64,000 bases of DNA, taken from Sphingomonas sp. HF-S4 (GTDB taxonomy: Bacteria > Pseudomonadota > Alphaproteobacteria > Sphingomonadales > Sphingomonadaceae). Each line of letters begins with the position of its first letter. The stretch's first letter is position 1. The stretch covers positions 2,852,001 through 2,916,000 of the forward strand of contig NZ_JAWJEJ010000001.1 in NCBI RefSeq assembly GCF_032911445.1, in the 5' to 3' direction. The notes under the pieces are model-generated. The model had not been told where the DNA came from. It searched no databases and saw only the letters and a list, made by a program, of their open reading frames with translations. Below are positions 56,896 through 64,000 of the stretch, in pieces. The position numbers and the translations under genes were made by a program.

Positions 56896-57004
56896 GACGT
56901 CCGATCCGCTTGTTTCCCGGCGACGCGGGCCCCCGAGATGGTCCTGCAATCAAGGCAGAGTGGGGGGCAAAGAGGGCGCAGCATTCGCCGGGTCTCGCAG
57001 CGCC

Positions 57005-57913
57005 GTGAAGCAATCTGGGACAGATACAGGCGAACAAGCGGCGCTCCGCCTGCTCCGCGCGGTGCCGGGGGCATTGTGCACGCTGCTGAACGTCGACGGA
57101 AGCTTCTCGCGCTCGCCGGGCGCGCAGCTCGCGATCGGCGAGGACGGCCAGCTCGCAGGAAGCCTTAGCGATGGCTGCCTCGAACGGGAGCTTGCCGCCC
57201 AGGCCGCACGCGCGCGTTCTTCGAACCGGGCAATAGCGCTACGCTACGGCGCGGGTTCGCCGTTCATCGATTTTCGGCTCCCGTGCGGTGCTGGCGTCGA
57301 CATGCTCGTCGATCCCTTCCCTAACCGGGCGGAGATAGAGCGGGTTTGTGCCGAGCTCGACGCGCGAAGATCCGCCGCGATGTTGCTCCCCGCCGCCGGC
57401 ACCTTCGGCGCGACCGCCCGCGCCTTCGATCCGGCGCTCCGATTGCTCGCGTTCGGCAAGGGCCCCGAGCTGTCGGCTCTTGCCCGCGTGGCAGAGGCGG
57501 CCGGAATCGAAGTGGAAGCTAGGGTCGCGGGAGCCCCGGGGCTGGCGCTCGGTCGCTCGCCGTCCGGGTGTGTCGCCGACAAGTTCACTGCAGTCGTGCT
57601 CCTGTTCCACGATCACGAATGGGAGGAGCAGATCCTTCTATGGGCGCTGACGACGAGCGCATTCTACATCGGCAGTATCGGGGGCAGCCTGGCGCGGCAA
57701 ATGCGCCGGAAGCGGCTGTCCGACCTCGGCGCGGGCCCTGCCGAAATAGCTCGGATACGCAGCCCCATCGGAACCATTCCTTCCGCCCGCGATCCAATGA
57801 CACTTGCGGTGTCGATTCTTGCCGAGGTCGTCGATGCGGATCAGGAAAGACGCCGGCAGCGGCCCCTTGTTTATCCGCGATATGGGCTTCGCGCCGGCGC
57901 GACGGCCGCATGA
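57005..57913 (+). CDS. XdhC/PaoD family molybdenum cofactor insertion protein
   Basis: 302 residues from a GTG at 57005. XdhC-type proteins bind the molybdenum cofactor, help sulfurate it and deliver it to xanthine dehydrogenase-family enzymes. The signature [16 protein letters not shown] sits near residue 56, and the C-terminal Rossmann-like XdhC_C domain contains [15 protein letters not shown] and [19 protein letters not shown] with [19 protein letters not shown]. It follows paoC and its stop overlaps the moaA remnant start, so it completes the paoABC operon. Confidence 0.9.
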   Translation: MKQSGTDTGEQAALRLLRAVPGALCTLLNVDGSFSRSPGAQLAIGEDGQLAGSLSDGCLERELAAQAARARSSNRAIALRYGAGSPFIDFRLPCGAGVDMLVDPFPNRAEIERVCAELDARRSAAMLLPAAGTFGATARAFDPALRLLAFGKGPELSALARVAEAAGIEVEARVAGAPGLALGRSPSGCVADKFTAVVLLFHDHEWEEQILLWALTTSAFYIGSIGGSLARQMRRKRLSDLGAGPAEIARIRSPIGTIPSARDPMTLAVSILAEVVDADQERRRQRPLVYPRYGLRAGATAA

Positions 57914-58275
57914 CTGCCCGGAGTCCGATGATCGATCCCTTCGGCCGCACGATCAGCTACCTGCGCACGTCGCTCGCCGACCGGTGCAATCTCCGCTGCG
58001 TGTACTGCCTGCCGGAGCGAGCGGGCTTCGCTCCGCGCAACACCCAGCTCAGCATCGATGAACTGGAACGTTTGGCAAGCGCATTCATCCGGCTGGGAGT
58101 GCGCAAAATACGCCTCACCGGCGGCGAGCCGCTCGTACGAAAGGGGGCACTGGACCTTATCGAACGACTTGGCCGTCATGTCTGGCAGGGCGCGCTGGAC
58201 GAGCTAACGCTCACCACCAATCACTATCCGGTTTTCGGAGCGCGACATTGCAGTCCCGCGCCGGCGCGGGGGTGA
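57910..58275 (+). pseudogene. moaA: Truncated moaA (GTP 3',8-cyclase)
   Basis: 121 residues where MoaA normally has about 330. The radical-SAM cluster motif is intact ([13 protein letters not shown]), followed by [22 protein letters not shown] and LTLTTN, after which homology stops at [12 protein letters not shown] and a stop codon. The whole second half, including the C-terminal [4Fe-4S] cluster and GTP-binding residues, is missing, so it cannot make the first molybdopterin intermediate. The gene starts 4 bp inside xdhC, showing it was once part of this operon. The gap after it (58276-58523) shows no clear gene. Confidence 0.85.
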
Positions 58276-58495
58276 TCACTTCGACGTTTGTATTCCGCCT
58301 TCCAGAGTTCCCTAGCGCGGTGCGAGACGGCTGGACCAAAATCGTCGCGGCTCCGCTGCTTCCGGAAACCAGACCATGCAACTTGCTATAGAGCATGCCC
58401 CCCGCTGCGCGAACGATGAATTTTGTCACCAGACTTCATTCTTGATGGTCCATAACTGACTGCCGCGCGCAGTCGCAAACCTGTACAAAGTTCTA

Positions 58496-58509
58496 TTACG
58501 TATACGTAA
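58496..58509. promoter_or_regulatory. 14-bp palindrome upstream of the LysR gene
   Basis: TTACGTATACGTAA is a perfect palindrome ending 14 bp before the LysR start, in an AT-rich stretch. It could be a self-regulatory operator or part of the promoter; LysR sites typically have a T-N11-A core, which it contains only loosely. Confidence 0.4.
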
Positions 58510-58523
58510 CGATCGGAGGTTTC

Positions 58524-59438
58524 TTGTTATTCGATGGTCGGATCATTTCGGGAATCACCGTTTTCGTGGCGGTGGCGCGCGCAGGAAGCTACCTGCGCGC
58601 CGCCGATCAGCTCGGCCTGTCGCGATCGGGGGTGGGCAAGGCCATCAGCCGGCTGGAAGAACGCACCGGGATGCGTCTGTTCGATCGAAATGCTCGCGCG
58701 CTCAAGCTGACGGATCAGGGCCGTACCTTTCTTGAGGAGGCAACGCCGCTGCTCGAGTCCCTCGGGCGGATCGCGACGCCTTCGACACCGGCCAGTATCA
58801 AGGGCCGGCTGCGCGTTTCAGCCGACGGGGCATTCGGCCCTTACCTAGTAATCCCGATGTTGCCCGAGTTTCTCGAACAGCACCCGCAGGTGAAGGTGGA
58901 CGTCGTCGTTCGCGATCGCGTCGACAACCTCCTTCTCGAAGGTTTTGACGTCGCGGTACGCTTTGGCGAACCGGACCCTCGTGAGGTATCGAAGCACCTA
59001 CTCTGCCAGAGTCGCGTAATCACTTGTGCAAGTCAGGCTTATCTGGAACAGATGGGGGCACCGACCAGCCCGGATGATTTCGTGCAGCACCATCGCTGTA
59101 TACGCATGATCGACGACACGACCGGCAAGCCCCATCCTTGGAATTTCCTCAATGCCGCTGGACAGCATCGGACGATCATCCCTGACTGCGGCCTCACGCT
59201 GAACGATGCCCCGTCGCTCGTTGCGGCCGCTCTGAGCGACTACGGAATCGTTCGTCTGCTCGACGTGGTTGCCGCCGACTTGCTGCGATCGGGGCGGCTC
59301 GTCGAGGTCCTGCCGGACTGGAACCACCGGCGATGGCCTGGCTACCTGTTCACGCGCGCCGATCTGCAACCCTCACTCGCAGTGGAGGCGTTCAAGAAGT
59401 TCACGATCGCGCGCCTATCCCAGCAGGGCGCAAGCTAG
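58524..59438 (+). CDS. LysR family transcriptional regulator
   Basis: 304 residues from a TTG at 58524, chosen because GGAGGT lies at ideal spacing just upstream. The winged helix-turn-helix is in VARAGSYLRAADQLGLSRSG and VGKAISRLEERTGMRLFDR; the rest is the substrate-binding domain (RLRVSADGAFGPYLVIPMLPEFL). Its length and the DNA-binding half resemble the CrgA/DsdC-like LysR group. It lies between two molybdenum hydroxylase operons, pointing toward the second, and may control one or both. Confidence 0.93.
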   Translation: MLFDGRIISGITVFVAVARAGSYLRAADQLGLSRSGVGKAISRLEERTGMRLFDRNARALKLTDQGRTFLEEATPLLESLGRIATPSTPASIKGRLRVSADGAFGPYLVIPMLPEFLEQHPQVKVDVVVRDRVDNLLLEGFDVAVRFGEPDPREVSKHLLCQSRVITCASQAYLEQMGAPTSPDDFVQHHRCIRMIDDTTGKPHPWNFLNAAGQHRTIIPDCGLTLNDAPSLVAAALSDYGIVRLLDVVAADLLRSGRLVEVLPDWNHRRWPGYLFTRADLQPSLAVEAFKKFTIARLSQQGAS

Positions 59439-59567
59439 GTCGGCGAGCGTGCCCTAGCGAGGTCTGCGAGAGCACGCGCCGACCATGAGCTTCTGCTGAA
59501 GCTAACGACGGCGCTTCGTACCCGGTATCGGCACAATCTCGCCCCTACATCGATATCAGCGATGCCG

Positions 59568-60545
59568 TCAGCCCTTGCCGGCTCGAGCGTCGTCGATGAG
59601 CGCGGACAGTGCGCGCCTCGCCAGCGGCAACTTATACTCGTTGTCCCTGGTGGGTGTCGCACCGTGCAGGGCGACCTCCGTTAGACGCTCGATCGACACG
59701 GCGGCCGACGTAACCTCCTCTGCTGCCTCTACCCTCCACGGCTTGGGTGCCAAGCCGCCGAACGCGACGCGAACGGCGCTCAAATCGCAATCTTCGAAGT
59801 GCGCGATCACGGCGACGGAGACGTTCGCAAACGCATAGGAGGCGCGGTCGCGGAGCTTGAGATAGCGCTGCACGCCACCGATCGGCGGCGGTAGGACAAT
59901 TGCCATGATGAGTTCGCCGGGCGAAAGAGCCGTTTCGATGTGCGGCGTCTCCCCGGGAAGCGCGTGCAGATCCGCCAGCGGCATGGATCGAGCGTCGCCG
60001 TCCGGCCGGACCGTCTCGACTTTCGCATCGAGCACTCGAAGCGCCACCGCCATGTCGGACGGGTGCGTGGCGATGCATGAATCGCTGCCCCCGATGACCG
60101 CGAGCGAACGCGAGAAGCCGCCGATCGCCGCGCATCCGGAGCCTGGATTGCGTCTGTTGCAGGGCAGATTGCCCGAGTAGAAGTACAGGCAGCGCGTTCG
60201 CTGCAGCAGGTTTCCGCCGACCGACGCCTTGTTGCGCAACTGGCCCGACGCTCCGGATAGCAACGCCCGCGCCAATACAGGATAGTCGCTGCGAACGCGG
60301 TCGTCGATCGCTACGTCCGAATTGCGGGCCATCGCCCCGATGCGGAGCCCCCCGTCGGCGGTTTTCTCGACACTGTCCAGACCGATGTGATTGACGTCGA
60401 TGAGATGCGCAGGGCTCTCAATGCCGAGCTTCATCAAGTCGATGAGATTGGTGCCACCCGCCAGATAACGGGAACCAGGTGCTTTCCGGAAGGCCTCGAC
60501 CGCGTCGGCGGGAGTTGTGACGCGTTCGTAGGTGAAGGCCTTCAT
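59568..60545 (-). CDS. Molybdenum hydroxylase FAD subunit (PaoB-like), second operon
   Basis: 325 residues from the ATG at 60545, overlapping the stop of the iron-sulfur subunit gene (ATGA). The FAD motif is [15 protein letters not shown], and the additional [4Fe-4S] Cys pattern is present ([46 protein letters not shown]). It is close to the FAD subunit of the first operon in every motif, so the two operons are paralogous. It is the last gene of its operon. Confidence 0.92.
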   Translation of the reverse strand: MKAFTYERVTTPADAVEAFRKAPGSRYLAGGTNLIDLMKLGIESPAHLIDVNHIGLDSVEKTADGGLRIGAMARNSDVAIDDRVRSDYPVLARALLSGASGQLRNKASVGGNLLQRTRCLYFYSGNLPCNRRNPGSGCAAIGGFSRSLAVIGGSDSCIATHPSDMAVALRVLDAKVETVRPDGDARSMPLADLHALPGETPHIETALSPGELIMAIVLPPPIGGVQRYLKLRDRASYAFANVSVAVIAHFEDCDLSAVRVAFGGLAPKPWRVEAAEEVTSAAVSIERLTEVALHGATPTRDNEYKLPLARRALSALIDDARAGKG

Positions 60546-61090
60546 GCACGCGCCTCCATGACTTCGCGGATCGCCGCGACGATGTTGGGATAAGCGGCAC
60601 AACGGCAGATGTTCCCACTCATGCGCTCGCGAATTTCATCGTCGGTCAGAAGTGGTGGACCGAGCTCGCGGCTCACATGGCTGGGCAGCCCTTGGCGGAA
60701 TTCGTCGATCGCGCCGACCGCCGAACAGATCTGGCCCGGCGTGCAGTATCCGCATTGAAGGCCGTCATGCGCGACGAACGCGGCCTGCACTGGATGGAGA
60801 TCCTCGACGGTGCCGAGACCCTCGATCGTCGTGACTTCGTCGCCATCGTGCATGATCGCGAGCGACAGGCAGCTGTTTATGCGACGGCCGTTGACGAGCA
60901 CGGTGCAGGCACCGCACTGCCCCTGGTCACATCCCTTCTTGCTGCCGGTGAGACCGAGCCCGTCCCGCAAGGCGTCAAGGAGCGTTACTCTCGGATCGAG
61001 CGCCATCCTGAATTGGGACCCGTTGACCATCAACGTCACTTCGATCCCGGGGCACGCTTGATCCGAACGAGGTCGGGCTTCGAGCGCCAT
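60542..61090 (-). CDS. Molybdenum hydroxylase iron-sulfur subunit, second operon
   Basis: 182 residues with both [2Fe-2S] clusters: [18 protein letters not shown] with RINSC, and [12 protein letters not shown] with [12 protein letters not shown]. It is nearly the same length as the paralogue at 52926. Its start overlaps the stop of the YciI-like gene by one base (TGATG) and its stop overlaps the FAD subunit start, so all four genes are tightly coupled. No export signal is seen. Confidence 0.92.
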   Translation of the reverse strand: MALEARPRSDQACPGIEVTLMVNGSQFRMALDPRVTLLDALRDGLGLTGSKKGCDQGQCGACTVLVNGRRINSCLSLAIMHDGDEVTTIEGLGTVEDLHPVQAAFVAHDGLQCGYCTPGQICSAVGAIDEFRQGLPSHVSRELGPPLLTDDEIRERMSGNICRCAAYPNIVAAIREVMEARA

Positions 61091-61395
61091 CAGTCAGGCC
61101 GCACGATGTTTGACGCCTCTTTGCCGACCGTCGTGGCCCATTCGCGGATGCGCCAGCTTCGCACCAACCCGTTGTTGATATAAGGATCCTCATCGACGAA
61201 TTTCTGAGCCGCATCGGGACCATCGCCGGCGAAGAGGAAGATGCCTTCGTCGACCGGATTGGCGAGTGCGCCGGCAAGAACCAGTTCGCCGCGATCGACT
61301 GCCGCCCAGGCCTTTGTCAGATGATCGTTCCGGAACGCCGCCCGTCGACCCTCGAAGTTGTCGCTGAACTCCAGAAACACGATATAGTGCTTCAC
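61090..61395 (-). CDS. YciI-like protein inside the molybdenum hydroxylase operon
   Basis: 101 residues of the YciI/YCII fold (a ferredoxin-like alpha-beta barrel): HYIVFLEFSDNFEGRRAAFRNDHLTKAWAAVDRGELVLAGAL in parts (FRNDHLTKAW, GELVLAGAL) with the characteristic His, then FLFAGDGPDAAQKFVDEDPYINNGLV. It is embedded between the large and small subunit genes with overlapping codons on both sides, an unusual place for this family. It may process a product or substrate of the enzyme; this is inference. Confidence 0.88.
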   Translation of the reverse strand: MKHYIVFLEFSDNFEGRRAAFRNDHLTKAWAAVDRGELVLAGALANPVDEGIFLFAGDGPDAAQKFVDEDPYINNGLVRSWRIREWATTVGKEASNIVRPD

Positions 61396-63569
61396 GGCCG
61401 TGATCCTCCTCTTGCAAGCGTGTCGTATCGGATGGGTAGGGTTCGCGGGCGCAAGCCTGTCGCGTCATAGACAGCGTTCGCGACTGCGGCGGCTGCTCCG
61501 ACGATGCCGATCTCGCCGGCGCTCTTCGCCCCAAGGACCCCGCTCTGAGGATCGGGCTCTCCGACGAACGAGACGTCGATCTTCGGTACGTCGGCACTGA
61601 CGGGCACGAGGTATTCCCCGAGATCGATGTTGAGGTAGCGGCCGAACCGCGGATCGACGAGCGTCTCCTCGCACAGGGCCTGCCCGAGCCCCATCGTTAT
61701 GGCGCCCAGGACCTGTGATCGCGCTGTAACGGGGCTGAGCACTCTCCCGATATCCACTGCGCTGACGAAGCGACGGACGCGTATCGTCTCGTAGATCGGA
61801 TCGACGGCGACTTCGCAGAAATGGGCGGCGTTGCTTTCCACACTCACGGGCAGCGGCCCGTCCGGCTCCCAAGCCCCGTACCCTTCGGCGGAGTCGATCT
61901 CGAGCTCCCGCAGGATCTCGACGCACGATTTCTCCGGCCCGAACAGGCCCTCACCGGCGAGCTTCTTCTTCAGATCCTCGCAGGCGCGCAGCACGGCGTG
62001 GCCAACGCTCGCCACAATGCGCGATCCGCCAGCCTGGGGGGCGAAGGGCAGCTCGGTGTCGCCGAATCTGAGCTCCACGGCGTCGGCTGGCAGACCCAGG
62101 GCCTCCGCAGCGATACACGGCATCACCGTCGTATTCCCTGTTCCGATTTCGGCGACACCGGTAGAGATCGTCGCCCGTCCCGACGCGAACACGACGACAC
62201 TGGCCGTCGCCCTCGAGGCGTATCGGGGATAGCTCCCGGACGCCATGCCATGGCCGATCAGCAGCCGGCCCTCGCTCCCTCCGCGGCGGGCACCACCCGA
62301 TCGCCATCCAAATCGGGCGGCCCCAACTTCGTAGCATTCCTTCAAGGCCGAGGTTGACCAAGGCTTGCCGCTGTCTGGATCCGAAGATGCAAAGTTGCGC
62401 AGGCGAAGTTCGATCGGGTCCATGTGGAGTGCAGCCGCGAGTTCGTCCATCGCGCTCTCCAGCGCGAAGGAACCGGTGCTCTTGCCCGGTGCCCGCATCG
62501 AGGTGCCGGCCGGCAGGCTCAGATGCTCGAGCCGTGTGACCACAGAAACGTTAGGGCACGCGTAGCGCGTGCGGGTGCGCCCTACGCATCCCTCGACATA
62601 CTCGTCCACCAGTCCAGTTTGGACGATGGCCTCATGCCTGATCGCCAGAAGGTTGCCATGTTGATCCGCACCCAGCGTGACATGCTGCATGAGGTCCGGC
62701 CGGTGTCCGACGGACGTGAACATCTGGGGCCTCGTGAGGACCAGCTTGACCGGCCGCTTCACCAGGCGCGCAGCCAATGCGGCCACGTAGCCATGCGGCC
62801 ATAGCTGCAACTTGCAGCCGAACGCGCCACCGACGAACTCGCTGATGACGCGAACGCTTTTCTTCTCAAGGCCGAAGGCACTCGCCAGCGCCGCCGCGAT
62901 GATATGCGGACCTTGGTTGGAATCGTAGACCACCAGCGTACCGTCGCTCCACTGGGCGATCGTCGCGGGAGCCTCGATGGGATTGTGGTGCGCGGCCGGC
63001 GATTTGTAGGTCGCGACCACCCTGATTGGCGCCTCGCTCAATGCTCCTTCCGCATCGCCACGTGAAGACGTCGCGGGCTCTCCGCCCGGGATCTCGCCGG
63101 TCTGAGGGTCGGTGGCCTCCGCCTCGTGCTCGGATAGGCCGACGATTGGCGCATCCGCGTCGTAGGTCACGGTAAGAGCCTGGGCGGCGGCTGTGGCGTC
63201 CTGCAGACTGTCGGCGACGACAGCGGCGACCGCTTGACCGGCATATCTGATAACGGCGTCTGCGAAGGTGAGCGATGCTCCGTGATCCGGACGCCGGATC
63301 AATTCTTCGGGCTTTGTGGGCCAGGCGGGCGCCGGCAGCCCGCGCAACTCGGCCGCATTCAAGTGCGACACGACACCAAGGATCCCGGGCATGCGCAAAG
63401 CGCCTTCCACGTCGATCGATGTAATGCGGCCATGTGCGATCGGGCTGCAAACCAGCACAGCGTACGTGACGCCATCAATCTTGTGGTCGGCCGTGTACAG
63501 CGCGCCCCCGACAACCTTCGATGGGGCGTCAACGCGTCTGGATGAAGGACTCTCAGACACGTGCATCAT
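61392..63569 (-). CDS. Molybdenum hydroxylase molybdenum-binding subunit, second operon
   Basis: 725 residues, full length. It starts RRVDAPSKVVGGALYTADH, has the cofactor loop FVGGAFGCKLQLWPHG and the catalytic Glu in SAGEIGIVGAAAAVANAVY near the end. It is the first gene of a leftward operon that continues with YciI-like, iron-sulfur and FAD subunits. The chemistry is hydroxylation or oxidation of an aldehyde or heteroaromatic carbon; the substrate cannot be read. A 7-bp inverted repeat ACACCGC/GCGGTGT at 63598-63617 lies just upstream. Confidence 0.92.
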   Translation of the reverse strand: MMHVSESPSSRRVDAPSKVVGGALYTADHKIDGVTYAVLVCSPIAHGRITSIDVEGALRMPGILGVVSHLNAAELRGLPAPAWPTKPEELIRRPDHGASLTFADAVIRYAGQAVAAVVADSLQDATAAAQALTVTYDADAPIVGLSEHEAEATDPQTGEIPGGEPATSSRGDAEGALSEAPIRVVATYKSPAAHHNPIEAPATIAQWSDGTLVVYDSNQGPHIIAAALASAFGLEKKSVRVISEFVGGAFGCKLQLWPHGYVAALAARLVKRPVKLVLTRPQMFTSVGHRPDLMQHVTLGADQHGNLLAIRHEAIVQTGLVDEYVEGCVGRTRTRYACPNVSVVTRLEHLSLPAGTSMRAPGKSTGSFALESAMDELAAALHMDPIELRLRNFASSDPDSGKPWSTSALKECYEVGAARFGWRSGGARRGGSEGRLLIGHGMASGSYPRYASRATASVVVFASGRATISTGVAEIGTGNTTVMPCIAAEALGLPADAVELRFGDTELPFAPQAGGSRIVASVGHAVLRACEDLKKKLAGEGLFGPEKSCVEILRELEIDSAEGYGAWEPDGPLPVSVESNAAHFCEVAVDPIYETIRVRRFVSAVDIGRVLSPVTARSQVLGAITMGLGQALCEETLVDPRFGRYLNIDLGEYLVPVSADVPKIDVSFVGEPDPQSGVLGAKSAGEIGIVGAAAAVANAVYDATGLRPRTLPIRYDTLARGGSRP

Positions 63570-64000
63570 CGAGGCTGAACCCGCCGCAGTAGAGAGAACA
63601 CCGCCGTGGCGCGGTGTCTAAAACTGCCCAGGCATCGAGATGGTATCGGCAAGTTGCGCGTTCCTCTGGACTACCCGGCTCAATCGCGCGCCGTCGATGC
63701 AGCGTTCCGAGCCAAATTGTCGTCACAGAGAGGACCAGCGGTAGATCGGATTCTAGCGGCAGCGGAGGCGAAACCTAGCCCGGAGCCGCTCCACACCAGT
63801 CACCGCGATGATTGCGATGCGCAACGGAAGGGTGGATCCCTGTCTGAAGATCGCAAAGCACGGAAGTTGGTTTGCTTCGCCTCGGCCAGGCCGGAGTCAT
63901 GCTCCACTTCCGAGACAGGTCAGTTCCTATCCCCGTCCGCGCTTTGGGTCCGGCCACTTGGAGAGAAGGGATCGTTCTCAGGGTCGTTGTTCCACACATA
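63570..64000. other. Region upstream of the second operon, no clear gene
   Basis: Apart from the inverted repeat ACACCGC-N6-GCGGTGT (63598-63617), which may be a regulatory site of the adjacent operon, nothing is clear. Short frames exist on both strands (one leftward at 63775-63999, 74 residues, reaches the window edge) but none has a recognisable motif or a good ribosome binding site. It presumably contains the operon promoter. Confidence 0.4.

Noticed and set aside
58211..58429. 72-residue leftward frame across the moaA breakpoint
   Set aside because: It could be a piece of an inserted element, but I see no transposase motif or terminal repeats and cannot support it as a gene.

Overview
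This is a high-GC chromosomal window, most likely from a Sphingomonas-type alphaproteobacterium (Sphingomonadaceae). The basis is inference from gene content and order: the mfd / sdhE / recG neighbourhood, hrcA-grpE next to rph-rdgB, the PrsK/PrsR/PrsT exopolysaccharide regulators, a very long Xanthomonas-Caulobacter type TonB receptor, and many intergenic GC-rich palindromes. No tRNA, rRNA, CRISPR array, intact insertion sequence or prophage was recognised.

Layout. 1-9.6 kb is core: a GNAT acetyltransferase (cut by the window edge), signal peptide peptidase SppA, a DUF2189 membrane protein, Mfd, SdhE, RecG and a PilZ protein. 9.7-12 kb holds groES-groEL behind a recognisable promoter with a CIRCE operator; the matching repressor gene hrcA lies at 28.2-29.2 kb with grpE. 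12.3-14.2 kb is an exported M3 oligopeptidase. 14.2-22.3 kb is an exopolysaccharide locus: manC diverges from a PEP-CTERM type sugar transferase followed by tightly overlapping prsK, prsR and a prsT-like TPR gene. 22.3-31.3 kb is core again (VOC protein, glnD, ferredoxin-NADP reductase, grpE, hrcA, rph, rdgB).

From 31.4 kb on the content is mostly accessory. 31.4-38 kb is a compact polysaccharide-use locus: a rhamnogalacturonan-lyase-like enzyme, a DUF6250 lipoprotein and a TonB receptor. 38.3-46.8 kb carries an M15 peptidase with a peptidoglycan-binding domain, a cyclase-like/AAA ATPase signalling protein with altered cyclase residues, a 1140-residue protein that fuses a DyP peroxidase to a cytochrome P450-like domain, a small unknown protein and a Crp/Fnr regulator. 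This cluster is the most unusual part of the window. 46.9-49.1 kb is an intact amidohydrolase between two gene wrecks (the 3' end of a TonB receptor and the shrunken start of a second amidohydrolase). 49.1-51.9 kb is an OB-fold protein diverging from a two-component system.

52.3-63.6 kb holds two molybdenum hydroxylase (PaoABC-like aldehyde oxidoreductase) operons that face each other across a LysR regulator. The first reads small-medium-large subunit, then an XdhC/PaoD-type chaperone and a truncated moaA, with the tail of a third large subunit left in an intergenic gap. The second reads large subunit, YciI-like protein, small, medium, with every start and stop codon overlapping. Together the wrecks and duplicated operons suggest a region that has been rearranged repeatedly.
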